A stretch of DNA of 64,000 nt from Acidobacteriota bacterium (GTDB lineage: Bacteria; Acidobacteriota; Aminicenantia; Aminicenantales; Saccharicenantaceae), in assembly GCA_039683095.1 (NCBI GenBank), contig JBDKSB010000001.1, forward strand, positions 450,567 through 514,566, given 5' to 3'. This document shows positions 42,899 through 52,022 of this stretch, piece after piece. Every line of letters starts with the position of its first letter. Positions within the stretch are counted from its first letter, which is position 1. Below the pieces are notes generated by a model. The model made no database searches, had not been told where the DNA came from, and saw only the letters and a program-made list of their open reading frames with translations. The position numbers and the translations under genes are program-made.

Positions 42899-43777
42899 CT
42901 AAGGGATGATCACGACGTCCCCGTCCTCCAGGATGATATCCGAGAGCTTGTTGCTGATGATGTTCTTCAGGTTGACCGGGATCTTGATCTCCTTGCCGGT
43001 CTGGGGGTTCTTGCGCGTGATCGTGACCTTCGACCTGGACGCCCACTCGGTCGGGCCTCCGGCCTGGGCGATCGCCTGAAGGAGCGTGATCTTCTTGGAC
43101 GCCTTGTACTGGAGGGCGCCGGGGTTCCGGACCTCGCCGTAGACGAAGACCGTCAGCGTCTGGTCCGCCGGGATGAAGATGACGTCCTTGGGCTGCAGGG
43201 TGACGTTGAGGTCGTATTTCCCGTTGATGGTCAGGTCCCTGATGTTGACGGAGAGCCGGGTCTTGCGGCCGTTAGGCTCGTCCCGGTAGATGTACAGCTC
43301 GTTGGCGGCTTCGGTCGTCATCCCTCCCGCCTGGGAAATGATCTGGAGCAGGTTCGTCGGCCCGACGATCTCGTACTGACCGGGACGTCCGACGGCGCCC
43401 AGGATCGAGACCCGCTGGTATTCCTGGATGAACACGGTCACCTGGGGGTCGTTTATGTACTTTTCCTTGAGCAGCGCGACGAGCTTCTTCTCCAAGTCCT
43501 GGGCCGTCAGCCCCGAAACCGCGACTTTGCCCAGCAGGACGAGCGTCACGGACCCGTCCTCGGAAACCCGGACGGTCTGGTTGAGCTCGGCGTGCTCGAA
43601 GATAGTGATCTGCAGGAGGTCCCGCGTGCCGATCCGGTAGTCGATGACGGGCAGCGAAGCCTCCTGGGCATCCTGGCCGATCCCGAACGCCGGCAGGATC
43701 GAGAGGATCAATCCCAGGGAGAAGAGGACCTCGGCCCGCCTTCGCGGACCCGATACGGGACCCCTCGAGTTCTTCAT
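42899..43777 (-). CDS. Polysaccharide export protein (Wza/SLBB-type)
   Basis: A 292-residue exported protein with a signal peptide (about 1-35). The Poly_export domain begins IDYRIGTRDLLQITIFEH and includes VRVSEDGSVTLVLLGKVAVSGLT. Two SLBB domains follow: VSILGAVGRPGQYEI and VFVYGEVRNPGALQY, each ending near an AQAGG/ISQAGG motif. No lipobox Cys or C-terminal amphipathic helix of E. coli Wza is evident, so the outer-membrane channel may be the barrel protein encoded next door. The start at 43777 is chosen over 43801 because the signal peptide then begins properly. Confidence 0.93.
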   Translation of the reverse strand: MKNSRGPVSGPRRRAEVLFSLGLILSILPAFGIGQDAQEASLPVIDYRIGTRDLLQITIFEHAELNQTVRVSEDGSVTLVLLGKVAVSGLTAQDLEKKLVALLKEKYINDPQVTVFIQEYQRVSILGAVGRPGQYEIVGPTNLLQIISQAGGMTTEAANELYIYRDEPNGRKTRLSVNIRDLTINGKYDLNVTLQPKDVIFIPADQTLTVFVYGEVRNPGALQYKASKKITLLQAIAQAGGPTEWASRSKVTITRKNPQTGKEIKIPVNLKNIISNKLSDIILEDGDVVIIP

Positions 43778-43822
43778 GATCGCTTTCCCTTGTCTTCCCA
43801 TTCTAGCATAACTCGCCCGCTC

Positions 43823-45133
43823 TCAGCGGGCGGTGGGATCGACGATCGCCGTCGTCGCCCCCGGCGAAACGCCGTAGCTCAGGCCGAAACCGAAGAAGTT
43901 CCGCCCGCCCGGCCGGATCAGGACGCTCGAGCTCCTCGTGGAAAAGCTCGCGAGAAGGTTGAAGAAGAGGTTGCGCTTCAACTGGGTGCCGAGACGGATG
44001 GAATGGACCCGATAAGCGCTCCGGAGCTGGGAGGACGGCTCCTCCGAGGAGCCGCTCTCGGGGTAGGACAGGCGGCTCATGGCGAAATCGTAGGACAAGG
44101 TGATGCGCCGGGTCAGGGCCCTCGTCACCCCTCCCCCGAAGCTCGTCTGGAGAAAATAGGACATCCCCGCGAAGACCGAGAACTCGGCCCCCCGCTCGAA
44201 GAACCCGTTCGCCGACGTGTGCCGCATCAGGGGGATGGTCAGCCTTGCGCTGCCGGCCAGCCCGGCAAAGTCCATCTGCGCGGGATCGCGCAGATCGAAC
44301 TTGCCGTACCCGAGCCGGATCGCCCCCGTGATCTGCCGGTTCAGCGGATTGGTGGCCGCCTCGGGGTTGATGTCGACGCACGCATAGGCCCCGTAGCTCC
44401 GGGCGTCGCGGAAGTGCGTGGGGTCCTGCGTGAACGAGAAATCCCCGTATTCCCCGTCCAGGTAGTACCTGACCTTGGCGATCTGCCTCAGGTAGGCCCG
44501 GACGTTGATGTAATCCTCGATCCGATTCAGCCTCTCCCGGATGCCCGTCTCGCCCGTTTCGCCGTAATTATAGGCCGCCCTCCGGTATTGAAGGGCCAAG
44601 GATGTCTGCTTGGAGACCTGCCAGAGGGCCAGCCCCGTCAGCGCCGCCTCCTGCCGCCGGATGTTGACGTCCAATTCCGGCCCCAGGCGCTCCCGCATGT
44701 TCCGGTATTCGCCTCCGGCCAGAAAGTAAAGCCGATCGAGGACCAGGTGCAGGCTGCCGCTGGCGATCCCGTTGAAGGCCCGCTCCCCCCTGGTGCGCAG
44801 GAAGAAGAGATACTCGGGGGTGGCCGAGGCCTCGGCGATGAGCTTCCGGCTTAAGGGCAGCATGCCCCGGACGCTGGCGCCTGCCGTGGCCGTATAATCC
44901 GGGGTCGGCTCGGGGGTCGAACCATAGAAGATGTCGGAGGAGTAGCCGGCGTTCCCCAGGGTCAAGACCCCTCCGCCCCGCAACAGGCCCGATCGCCAGC
45001 GCAGGGCGTTATAGGCCTCTTCGAGATCGATGCCGATCCAGGTGTTGCCCCAGCCCCGGGCCTCCTGCGGCCGGCACAAGGCCAGCGCGAGGGCGGCCAG
45101 GGCGATCTTTCGGAGGGTCGGTCTCGCTCTCAT
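43823..45133 (-). CDS. Outer-membrane beta-barrel protein of the EPS operon
   Basis: A 436-residue exported protein (signal peptide about 1-26, APEARG-like cleavage region). The mature sequence is full of alternating aromatic/polar strands (for example LYFLAGGEYRN, SFGGGVTRALTRRITLSYDFAMS) typical of a barrel. No family is recognised, but its place between the Wza-like gene and the priming transferase suggests a barrel porin for polysaccharide export, analogous to AlgE/PgaA-type or GumB-partner barrels. The specific role is inference. Confidence 0.78.
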   Translation of the reverse strand: MRARPTLRKIALAALALALCRPQEARGWGNTWIGIDLEEAYNALRWRSGLLRGGGVLTLGNAGYSSDIFYGSTPEPTPDYTATAGASVRGMLPLSRKLIAEASATPEYLFFLRTRGERAFNGIASGSLHLVLDRLYFLAGGEYRNMRERLGPELDVNIRRQEAALTGLALWQVSKQTSLALQYRRAAYNYGETGETGIRERLNRIEDYINVRAYLRQIAKVRYYLDGEYGDFSFTQDPTHFRDARSYGAYACVDINPEAATNPLNRQITGAIRLGYGKFDLRDPAQMDFAGLAGSARLTIPLMRHTSANGFFERGAEFSVFAGMSYFLQTSFGGGVTRALTRRITLSYDFAMSRLSYPESGSSEEPSSQLRSAYRVHSIRLGTQLKRNLFFNLLASFSTRSSSVLIRPGGRNFFGFGLSYGVSPGATTAIVDPTAR

Positions 45134-45178
45134 GGGCTCACGCGTCCGCCGTGATGATATCCGATGCCCGGAACCGCA

Positions 45179-46585
45179 TCAATAGGCGCCGATCCCGAAA
45201 ATGACGACGGGGACCGTCTTCAGCAGGATCTTGATATCCAGCCAGAGCGACCAGTTGTCCAGATACTCGAGGTCGAGCCTCATCCAATCCTCGAACGAGA
45301 GGTTGTTGCGGCCGTTGACCTGCCACAGGCAGGTGATGCCGGGCTTCATCGAGTGCCGGCGTCGCTGCCAGTCCTTGAATTTCTCCACTTCGTCGGGGAC
45401 GGTCGGGCGCGGGCCGACGATGCTCATGTCCCCGATGAAGACGTTGATGAGCTGGGGCAGTTCATCGATGCTGAACTTCCTCAGGATGCGCCCGACCGGC
45501 GTGATCCAGCTCAGCTTCTTCCTCCGGAACTCGGGGCTGGACATGTCGTTGAGATCGGAGACGCCGTTGAGCTCCCGCTCGGCCCCGGTCCTCATCGTCC
45601 GGAACTTGTAGAGAGTGAACTTGCGGCCCGAGAGGCCCAGCCGCGACTGCTTGAAGAAAATGGGCCCCTTCGAGGTCGCCTTGATCATGATGGCGCTGGC
45701 TAAGAGGATCGGTGAGAGGATGACGATCCCGAACCCCGAAGTGATGAAATCGAAGATCCGCTTGAGCAGGAGCTCCCATTCCTTGGCCAGGGTCGTCTTG
45801 AAGTGGAGGAGGGGCAGGCCGTCGAGCTCGGCGACCGAGGACCGGGCCAGCTTCGTGTCGAAGAGGTCAACGGCGATCGTCACCACGACCCCCTCCGTCT
45901 CGCAGTCGTCGATCGCGCCCTGCAGGGCGTTCAGGCGCGACCGGGGGACGACGAAGACGACCCCGTCGACCGCGTCCCGATGGAAGGTCCGGGGGATATC
46001 CTCGAGAGTCCCTATGACATCGAGCCGCCCGACCTTCTGGATGCCGCGGCCGGGCTCGTCGTCGATCGCGCCGAGCAGTTCGAAGCCCCATTCGGGATGC
46101 TGGTCGACCTTCTTGATGAAGGCGATCGCCCGCTTCCCCGTACCCACGATGAGGAGGCGGAGCGTGTTGAGGCCCTGGCGGCGGACGTAATGGGAGCTCA
46201 TGAAGATGATGGACTTCTCGAGCCCGATAAGGAGGAAGCTGAAGCCCATGAAGAGGAGGAAGAAGAGCCGGCTCATGAACGTCAGCTTGAACAGGAAGAT
46301 GAAGGTCCCCATGAGCAGGAAGGTCACCGTGGCCGCCTTGATCACCGCCCAGAGGACCTCCAGGTAGGTTCGGGTCCTCATCGACTGGTACATGCCGTTG
46401 GCGTAAAGTGTCAGGCACCAGTAGGGGACAGCGAACGTGAGGGCGAGCCAATATTTCCAGAGGGGGGCGTGAGCCTCGCCCAGGAGATGGGTGAAAAGCG
46501 AGGCGATGAGATAGGCGACGGCGATCACGCAGGCGTCGGCGAAGATCAGGAATCTGCGTAGAGCCTTCTCCCTTTCCTTGAACAT
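45179..46585 (-). CDS. Polyprenyl-phosphate sugar-1-phosphate transferase (WbaP/WcaJ type)
   Basis: A 468-residue initiating enzyme that loads the first sugar phosphate onto undecaprenyl phosphate. Four N-terminal helices (about 12-130) precede a CoA-binding-like domain (about 143-245). The catalytic domain follows the membrane hairpin at about 282-305: KRIFDFITSGFGIVIL, GPIFFKQSRLGLSGRKFTLYKFRTM, then LSIDELPQLINVFIGDMSIVGPRP-type motifs and W.VNGRNNLSFEDWM. All key sites of the bacterial sugar transferase family are present. The ATG at 46585 starts the first helix. Confidence 0.95.
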   Translation of the reverse strand: MFKEREKALRRFLIFADACVIAVAYLIASLFTHLLGEAHAPLWKYWLALTFAVPYWCLTLYANGMYQSMRTRTYLEVLWAVIKAATVTFLLMGTFIFLFKLTFMSRLFFLLFMGFSFLLIGLEKSIIFMSSHYVRRQGLNTLRLLIVGTGKRAIAFIKKVDQHPEWGFELLGAIDDEPGRGIQKVGRLDVIGTLEDIPRTFHRDAVDGVVFVVPRSRLNALQGAIDDCETEGVVVTIAVDLFDTKLARSSVAELDGLPLLHFKTTLAKEWELLLKRIFDFITSGFGIVILSPILLASAIMIKATSKGPIFFKQSRLGLSGRKFTLYKFRTMRTGAERELNGVSDLNDMSSPEFRRKKLSWITPVGRILRKFSIDELPQLINVFIGDMSIVGPRPTVPDEVEKFKDWQRRRHSMKPGITCLWQVNGRNNLSFEDWMRLDLEYLDNWSLWLDIKILLKTVPVVIFGIGAY

Positions 46586-46623
46586 TGGTTTGGACCCCTC
46601 TGTCTAAAAAGCCCTCTCATTAT

Positions 46624-47103
46624 CTATTTTTTTTCGATCGTGCGCAAGGGCCTGGCCGGGTTGCCGGCCACGATCGTCCAGGGGGCGACGTCCTTGGTGA
46701 CGACCGCGCCCGCCCCGACGATGGCCCCCTCGCCGACCGTCACGCCGGCCAGGATCGTGGCGCTCGAGCCGATGGAGGCGCCCTTGCGTATGAAGGTCGG
46801 CACGACCTTCCAGTCGGCCTCCGTCTGGAGCTCGCCGCCCTCGACCGTCGAGCGCGGATACATGTCGTTGATGAAGGTCACGTTGTGCCCGATGAAGACA
46901 TCGTCCTCGACGGTCACGCCCTCGCAGATGAACGTGTGCGAGGAGATCTTGCAGTTCTTCCCGATGAAGGCGTTCTTCTGGATCTCGACGAACGTGCCGA
47001 CCTTGGTGTTGTCGCCGATGGCGCAGCCGTAGAGGTTGACGAAGGCGAAGATCTTGACGTCCTTCCCCAGCTTGACGTCGGGCGATACCCGGCAGAATTC
47101 CAT
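46624..47103 (-). CDS. Left-handed beta-helix N-acetyltransferase (WbpD/WlbB-like)
   Basis: A 159-residue acetyl-CoA-dependent transferase made of hexapeptide repeats (for example IFAFVNLYGCAIGDNTKVG, IGSSATILAGVTVGEGAIVGAGAVV). NDMYPRSTV with an internal HTF/HNVTF His is as in WbpD-type enzymes. It is predicted to acetylate the 3-amino group of a UDP-2-acetamido-3-amino-uronic acid. It follows the oxidoreductase and aminotransferase genes, the three enzymes of that short pathway, with small gaps. Confidence 0.93.
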   Translation of the reverse strand: MEFCRVSPDVKLGKDVKIFAFVNLYGCAIGDNTKVGTFVEIQKNAFIGKNCKISSHTFICEGVTVEDDVFIGHNVTFINDMYPRSTVEGGELQTEADWKVVPTFIRKGASIGSSATILAGVTVGEGAIVGAGAVVTKDVAPWTIVAGNPARPLRTIEKK

Positions 47104-47113
47104 GGAAGCTCCT

Positions 47114-48133
47114 TTACAGCTCGACGCGCTTTCCGCCGGCCTTGAGGGACTTGTCCGCGGCTTCCAGGAGGCGGACGACCTGGAGCCCGGCCTGGCCGTT
47201 GTTGAACGGCTCGGCGCTCTGCTCGACGCATTTGACGAAATACTGGGCCTCGGCCTTGAGGGCCTCGGTCGCCTCGAGCCGGGGGATGTGGACGTCGCCC
47301 GACCGGTAGCTCACGAGAAGCTCGTGGATGCCGTCCTTGGCGCCGTTGGCGCTCCGGACATCGACGCCCCGATCATAGATCTTGACCTTCTCGTCGGCGC
47401 TCAGGTCGTCCCAGACGAGCATCCTCTTGTCCCCGCTGATCAGGGTCTGGCGGATCTTGACCGGGCTGAGCCAGTTGACGTGGAAATGGGCGATGAAGCC
47501 GTTGCCCTCGAACTCGATGGCGACGTAGGCCATGTCCTCGAGGCCGTGCGGGAAGTGGATGGAGCCGTGGGCCGAGATGGCCTCCGGCTTCTTGTCGATG
47601 ACGTGGGCCATGATGGACAGGTCGTGGGGTGCCAGGTCCCAGATGACGTTGACGTCGTGCTGGAAGAGCCCCAGGTTGACCCGGACCGAGTCGTAGAACA
47701 GGAGCTTGCCCAGCTCGCCGGACTCGATGACCTGCTTGATCTTCCGCACGGCCCCCGTGAAGAGGAAGGTGTGGTCGACCATGATCCGGAGGTTCTTGCC
47801 GGCCGCGAGATCGATCAGCTCGCGGGCCTGGGCGCTCGTCGTCGTGAACGGCTTCTCGACGAAGACGTGCTTCCCGGCGAGGAGGGCCGCCTTGGCCATC
47901 TCGTAATGGGCGAAAACCGGCGTGACGATCGCTACGGCGTCGATCCCGGTCGACCGGATGAGCTCCAGGGGGTCCTTGATCACCTGGATGGAGGGAAAAT
48001 TGCTCCGGGCCAGGGCCAGGCGCTTGTCCGCGACGTCGCTGACCGCGACGAGATTGGCGCCGGCCAGGCCGTGGAAGTTGCGGGCCACGTTGGGCCCCCA
48101 ATAGCCGTACCCGATGACGCCGATATTAAGCAT
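47114..48133 (-). CDS. Gfo/Idh/MocA oxidoreductase (WbpB/WlbA-like)
   Basis: A 339-residue NAD(P)-dependent oxidoreductase. The Rossmann motif is GVIGYGYWGPN (residues 5-15), the catalytic lysine is in GKHVFVEKP (near 95) and the catalytic His in WDLAPHDLSIMAHV (near 175). In this context it oxidises C3 of a UDP-GlcNAc-uronate before transamination. It overlaps the aminotransferase stop/start by eight bases, so the two are coupled. Confidence 0.93.
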   Translation of the reverse strand: MLNIGVIGYGYWGPNVARNFHGLAGANLVAVSDVADKRLALARSNFPSIQVIKDPLELIRSTGIDAVAIVTPVFAHYEMAKAALLAGKHVFVEKPFTTTSAQARELIDLAAGKNLRIMVDHTFLFTGAVRKIKQVIESGELGKLLFYDSVRVNLGLFQHDVNVIWDLAPHDLSIMAHVIDKKPEAISAHGSIHFPHGLEDMAYVAIEFEGNGFIAHFHVNWLSPVKIRQTLISGDKRMLVWDDLSADEKVKIYDRGVDVRSANGAKDGIHELLVSYRSGDVHIPRLEATEALKAEAQYFVKCVEQSAEPFNNGQAGLQVVRLLEAADKSLKAGGKRVEL

Positions 48134-49229
48134 GGTAGAACTCCTTGATCGATTCCGCGACGTGGGCGATCATCTCGTCCGTCAGCTCGGGGTACATGGG
48201 CAGCGACAGGATCTGTTCCTGGCAGGCGTAGGCGACGGGGAAGTCCGCCGGGGTGTGGCCGAGGTACCTGTAGGCGGGCATCAAGGGCAGGGCGTAGGGG
48301 TAGTGGATGCCCGTGGCGACGCCCCTGGTCTTTAGGAAGGCGGCCAGGTCGTCCCGGCGCTCGGCCCGGATGACGTAGAGATGGAAGATGTGGAAGGTGT
48401 CGGGGCGGAGCTTGGGAGCCTTGACCTGCTCTACCCCGGCGAGAAGCTCGTTATACTTCAAAGCATGGCTGTTCCGGGCCCCGTTCCAGTCGTCGATGTG
48501 GCCGAGCTTGATCTTCAGGACGACGGCCTGGAGGGAGTCGAGCCGGCTGTTGATGCCCTCGATCTCGTGGATGTACTTTTGGAGCGAGCCGTGGCAGGCG
48601 AACATCCTGGCCCGGCGGGCGAACTCCTCGTCGTTCGAGATGATCGCGCCGCCGTCCCCATACGCGCCGAGGTTCTTGCCCGGGTAGAAGCTGAACGTCC
48701 CGACGGCGCCGACCGTCCCGGTCTTGCGGCCCTTGTAGGTCGAGAAGTGCGACTGGGCGCAATCTTCGATGACGCGGACCCCATGCTTTTCGCAGATGGC
48801 CTTGACCGCGTCCAGGTCCGCCGCCTGGCCGAAGAGGTTGACGGGGATGACGGCCTTGGTCCTGGGGGTGATCTTGGCCTCGATCTTGGCGGGATCGATG
48901 TGGAAATACTCGTCGATGTCGACGAAGACGGGCTTGGCGCCCGCCTGGGTGATGGTCTCGGACGTGGCGATAAAGCTGTTGGCGGCGGTGATCACCTCGT
49001 CCCCGGGGCCGATGCCCAGGGCTTTGAGGGTGATGTAGATGGCGTCCGTGCCGTTGGCGCAGCTGACGCAGTTCTTGACCCCGAACTTCTCGGCGAAGGC
49101 CTTCTCGAAGCCGTCGACGTACTTGCCTCCGACGAAGGCGGTCTCGTTGAGGACGTTCTGGATGGCGGGATCGATCTCGGACTTGATGGACTGGTATTGG
49201 GCTTTAAGATCGACGAACGGAACGTTCAT
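48126..49229 (-). CDS. PLP-dependent sugar aminotransferase (DegT/DnrJ/EryC1; WbpE/WlbC-like)
   Basis: A 367-residue aminotransferase that would install the 3-amino group. Cofactor motifs are complete: Asp156 (VIEDCAQSH) binds the pyridine nitrogen, Lys185 (FYPGKNLGAYGDGG) forms the Schiff base, and CANGTDAI (58-65) binds phosphate. The ATG at 49229 is preceded by AAGGAG. It is the first gene of the 49229-38707 operon, with a promoter and a leader sequence upstream at 49230-49411. Confidence 0.95.
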   Translation of the reverse strand: MNVPFVDLKAQYQSIKSEIDPAIQNVLNETAFVGGKYVDGFEKAFAEKFGVKNCVSCANGTDAIYITLKALGIGPGDEVITAANSFIATSETITQAGAKPVFVDIDEYFHIDPAKIEAKITPRTKAVIPVNLFGQAADLDAVKAICEKHGVRVIEDCAQSHFSTYKGRKTGTVGAVGTFSFYPGKNLGAYGDGGAIISNDEEFARRARMFACHGSLQKYIHEIEGINSRLDSLQAVVLKIKLGHIDDWNGARNSHALKYNELLAGVEQVKAPKLRPDTFHIFHLYVIRAERRDDLAAFLKTRGVATGIHYPYALPLMPAYRYLGHTPADFPVAYACQEQILSLPMYPELTDEMIAHVAESIKEFYHA

Positions 49230-49266
49230 GGTGATCTGTCACTCCTTGCCTTTCGAGATCAATGGT

Positions 49267-49371
49267 GTCCAAATATCGGACATACATATTCGGTCTCCGA
49301 CTTTTCAGGCATAGGCTAGAGGATGTCCTCCCTCCTCTACCATCACCGCGGGGGGGTATTTCTGGGGTGAT
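49267..49371 (-). promoter_or_regulatory. Leader of the amino-sugar/EPS operon, with shared modules
   Basis: It contains, in minus orientation, module A (ATCACCCCAGAAAT, 49371-49358), module B (GGTGATGGTAGAGGAGGG, 49347-49330) and a GTCC-N7-GGAC dyad (49281-49267). Close relatives of all three occur at 56082-56186. A GGGGTGATA/TATCACCCC hairpin covers 49365-49394. The leader could be a DNA operator region or a structured RNA. Confidence 0.45.
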
Positions 49372-49383
49372 ATTCCCCCTGAG

Positions 49384-49411
49384 TTTATCACCCCTAAAGG
49401 GGAGGTCGCAA
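49384..49411 (-). promoter_or_regulatory. Promoter of the amino-sugar/EPS operon
   Basis: On the minus strand, TTGCGA (49411-49406), 16 bp, GATAAA (49389-49384). It overlaps the end of the O-antigen polymerase/ligase gene and would give a leader of about 145 nt. Confidence 0.45.
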
Positions 49412-50806
49412 GGGCGCTCCAAGATCCAGGTTCTTGGCGGGCTCTTCCCATGGCGCCGGGCTCGGCCGGGCCGTCGCGCCGGGCCAGACCATGATGGAAC
49501 TCAGGAGGAACAGGAGCCAAAGCAGCGAATTGGGCTTTCCCAAGCTCGTCTCGGTGAAATTATGGAAGATGACCATCGCGAAGAAGACGATCTTGAGCTT
49601 TCCGAAATCCGGCTTTTCCCGGGACGTCCGCATGATGTTCTTGTACGTCTGGATGATCAGCAAGAGCAGGCCGAGTAGGCCGACGATCCCCAGATCCAGG
49701 AAGGTGTCGAGATAGCCGTTGTGGGCGGTCGTCGGGGTCCAGTCGACCCTTCGCCAGACTTCCATGACCCGGTTGGTGTCGAGCCAGAACGAGGCGAAAC
49801 CGGAGCCGACGAAGGGGGACCGCGCGCCCATCTTGACGAGTTCCTGCCATAGGGGGACGCGCCCCGTGAAGCTGGAGTCCCGTCCGGCCGACGCGAAGAA
49901 GGCCGGCGCCAGGGACTTGTTGAGGACGGTGACCGCCAGGGACTGGACGACGAAGACGGCGATCAGGGCCGTGACGACGCCGCGATTGAACTTCCGGACA
50001 TCGCCCTTGATCCGGGACTGGACGACCAGCAGGCCGACGCCCAGAAGGAAGACGATGATCGACGTCTGGCTCTTGGCCCCGACCAGCAGATAGCCGGTCA
50101 GGGCGAGAAGCACAATATCCAGGGGGTCGACCTTGGGCCATTTCTTGAGGCTTCGCCAGACCAGGGCCACTCCAGTATAGGCGCAGAGCATCCCCAGCTG
50201 GTTCTTGTGGCCGGTGACCCCCACCCACATCTGGGTGCCGTAGGTCGTGTAGATCCGGCCTAGCTGGCCGTAGTACCGGATGAAAAGGACCGACAGGGGA
50301 AGCAGGATGATCGCGACCCGCCGGATGATCTGGTCGGTCATCTTTTCCGGGTCGACGTCCGTCAGGATCAGGAGGATGGCGACGATGTCCCCGACGAAGC
50401 GGATCCAGCGCTTGAGGGCCACGCCCTGGTAGTCCGACCAGGAGATGCTGACGAGCGCGAACGCATAGAAGGCGAAGAGCCAGCCGTTGTCCTCGAAGGT
50501 GAGACGGAAGCGGCCGTGCCGGCGGATCAGGGCGATCAGGCCGAGACCGATGAGGGCGATCATCAGGTTCCGTTCGAGCGGATTGTTCTGGATCAGGTCG
50601 ATGCTTTGCTGCTCCCAGGCGAGCCTCTGATTGAAGGCCACGGCCTGGCTGGGATAGACCCAGTAATTGATTGATCTCGAGGCGCCCAGGGCGATCCAGA
50701 GAAAGGAGATCCAGGAGGCCGGGTCCGACCGGCCATGTTCGCGGGCATCGCGCCTCAGGGCGTAGACGATGAACGCGATGGTCACGAGAAGGGCGATCTG
50801 GGCCAA
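49394..50806 (-). CDS. O-antigen polymerase/ligase-like membrane protein (Wzy/WaaL type)
   Basis: A 470-residue polytopic inner-membrane protein with about 11 helices and a periplasmic loop (about 305-370) holding the Wzy_C-like segment FTGRVPLWQELVKMGARSPFVGSGFASFW then TAHNGYLDTFLDLGIVG, whose Arg and His are typical of this superfamily. It polymerises or ligates lipid-linked repeat units outside the membrane. The stop lies in the CCCCTTTAGGGG palindrome of the following leader region. Last gene of the 56007-49394 unit. Confidence 0.92.
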   Translation of the reverse strand: MAQIALLVTIAFIVYALRRDAREHGRSDPASWISFLWIALGASRSINYWVYPSQAVAFNQRLAWEQQSIDLIQNNPLERNLMIALIGLGLIALIRRHGRFRLTFEDNGWLFAFYAFALVSISWSDYQGVALKRWIRFVGDIVAILLILTDVDPEKMTDQIIRRVAIILLPLSVLFIRYYGQLGRIYTTYGTQMWVGVTGHKNQLGMLCAYTGVALVWRSLKKWPKVDPLDIVLLALTGYLLVGAKSQTSIIVFLLGVGLLVVQSRIKGDVRKFNRGVVTALIAVFVVQSLAVTVLNKSLAPAFFASAGRDSSFTGRVPLWQELVKMGARSPFVGSGFASFWLDTNRVMEVWRRVDWTPTTAHNGYLDTFLDLGIVGLLGLLLLIIQTYKNIMRTSREKPDFGKLKIVFFAMVIFHNFTETSLGKPNSLLWLLFLLSSIMVWPGATARPSPAPWEEPAKNLDLGAPLRPPL

Positions 50807-50810
50807 GGCA

Positions 50811-52022
50811 TCACTCCGCGGCGCCCCGGCCGGACCGGGGGCCCGCCAGCCGGGCGAAGAGCAAGGCCAGGCCCTTGTACATCGTCGCCTGGGCCCAATG
50901 CAGCATCGGGGTCCGGTCGACCAGCCCGGTCCGGTAGCGGCGGAAGTAGAAATGACCGCTCTTCCGGTCCTGCATGGCGTCGATGGCCCAATCGGCGACG
51001 CGGACGGCCAACGGCAGCGCCTCGGGATCGTCGCCCGCGAACTTGGCCAGCGTCTCGACGGCCTGGCTCATGCACTGGCTGTCGATCGGGTAGGTCCGGT
51101 CATGGTAGTACCTGGGCGTCCCGTCGGGAAGGAAAAAGCGCTCCTTGAAGAAGGCGAAGCCCTTCTTCAAATGGTCCCGGTAAACGCTGTCGCCCGTCGC
51201 CTCGATGTAGCACTTCAGGCTGTCGAGATTGTAGGCCGTATGATAATTGTCGATCCAATGGAGGTCGGGGGCTTCCCCGTACCACCAGGAACCGTCGGGA
51301 CGCTGCCGCGAACAGCTGTAGAGCATGGCTTCCCGGGCGGCCGGAACGAGCCGCGTGTCGGACAGATAGCCCGAGGCCCGGGCCAGCAGGGCGGCCCCGA
51401 GCATGTTCGAATTGTGGATCGACTCCTGGGTGTAGGCCACGTAGCTCAGACAGGATCCGGCGCTCGTCCTCTCCCGGGGCAGGGCCAGGATCCAGTCGCA
51501 GGCGCTCCGGACGACGGCCAGGGATCTCGGCTGGCCCGTCTGCTCGTAGGCGTCCAGGAACGTCTGGCCGATCAGGCTCGTCCAGACGATGATCGGCTCG
51601 TCGGCCGGGAGCCGGCCGGTCCGGCTCGAGAAGGGGAAATAATTCCCCCAGCTGTGGCCGGCGTATCCCTCCGCCTTGTGCCGGTCCAGCCAGTCGAGGC
51701 ACAGCTCCGCCTTTTTCAGGTAGTCCGGATCCCCCGTCACCCGATGCATGGCCAGATAGCCCGCGGCCATGAAGCCCCGCCCCTTTGTTGATTCCTTTTG
51801 GGTCACGCCGATCAGGGGCCGGATATTGACAGGGGACCAGCGGACGGCCTGCTGGAGGAGCCGCTCCAGGAAAAGGTTGTCGAAGGTCAGGGCCTGCAGG
51901 GGGGAGGACAGGCCGTCGAAGGGTTCGTATCCCCGGTAGCCGTGGCCTTCGACCCACCGTTCCAGCCGCTTCAGGCTGTCGTAAAGCTTCGTCGTGAAGG
52001 AGGTCATGTAGTTCCCGCTCAT
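50811..52022 (-). CDS. Alpha/alpha-barrel protein, EPS-associated
   Basis: A 403-residue soluble protein with about seven helical hairpin repeats, consistent with an (alpha/alpha)6 barrel like N-acylglucosamine epimerases, uronyl hydrolases or polysaccharide lyases. No clear catalytic motif is recognised; motif-like segments include GNYFPFSSRTG, ESIHNSNMLG and DGSWWYGEAPDLHWIDNYHT. It overlaps the GT2 gene by four bases (ATGA) and precedes the polymerase gene by four. Function in sugar isomerisation or chain cleavage is plausible but unproven. Confidence 0.8.
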   Translation of the reverse strand: MSGNYMTSFTTKLYDSLKRLERWVEGHGYRGYEPFDGLSSPLQALTFDNLFLERLLQQAVRWSPVNIRPLIGVTQKESTKGRGFMAAGYLAMHRVTGDPDYLKKAELCLDWLDRHKAEGYAGHSWGNYFPFSSRTGRLPADEPIIVWTSLIGQTFLDAYEQTGQPRSLAVVRSACDWILALPRERTSAGSCLSYVAYTQESIHNSNMLGAALLARASGYLSDTRLVPAAREAMLYSCSRQRPDGSWWYGEAPDLHWIDNYHTAYNLDSLKCYIEATGDSVYRDHLKKGFAFFKERFFLPDGTPRYYHDRTYPIDSQCMSQAVETLAKFAGDDPEALPLAVRVADWAIDAMQDRKSGHFYFRRYRTGLVDRTPMLHWAQATMYKGLALLFARLAGPRSGRGAAE

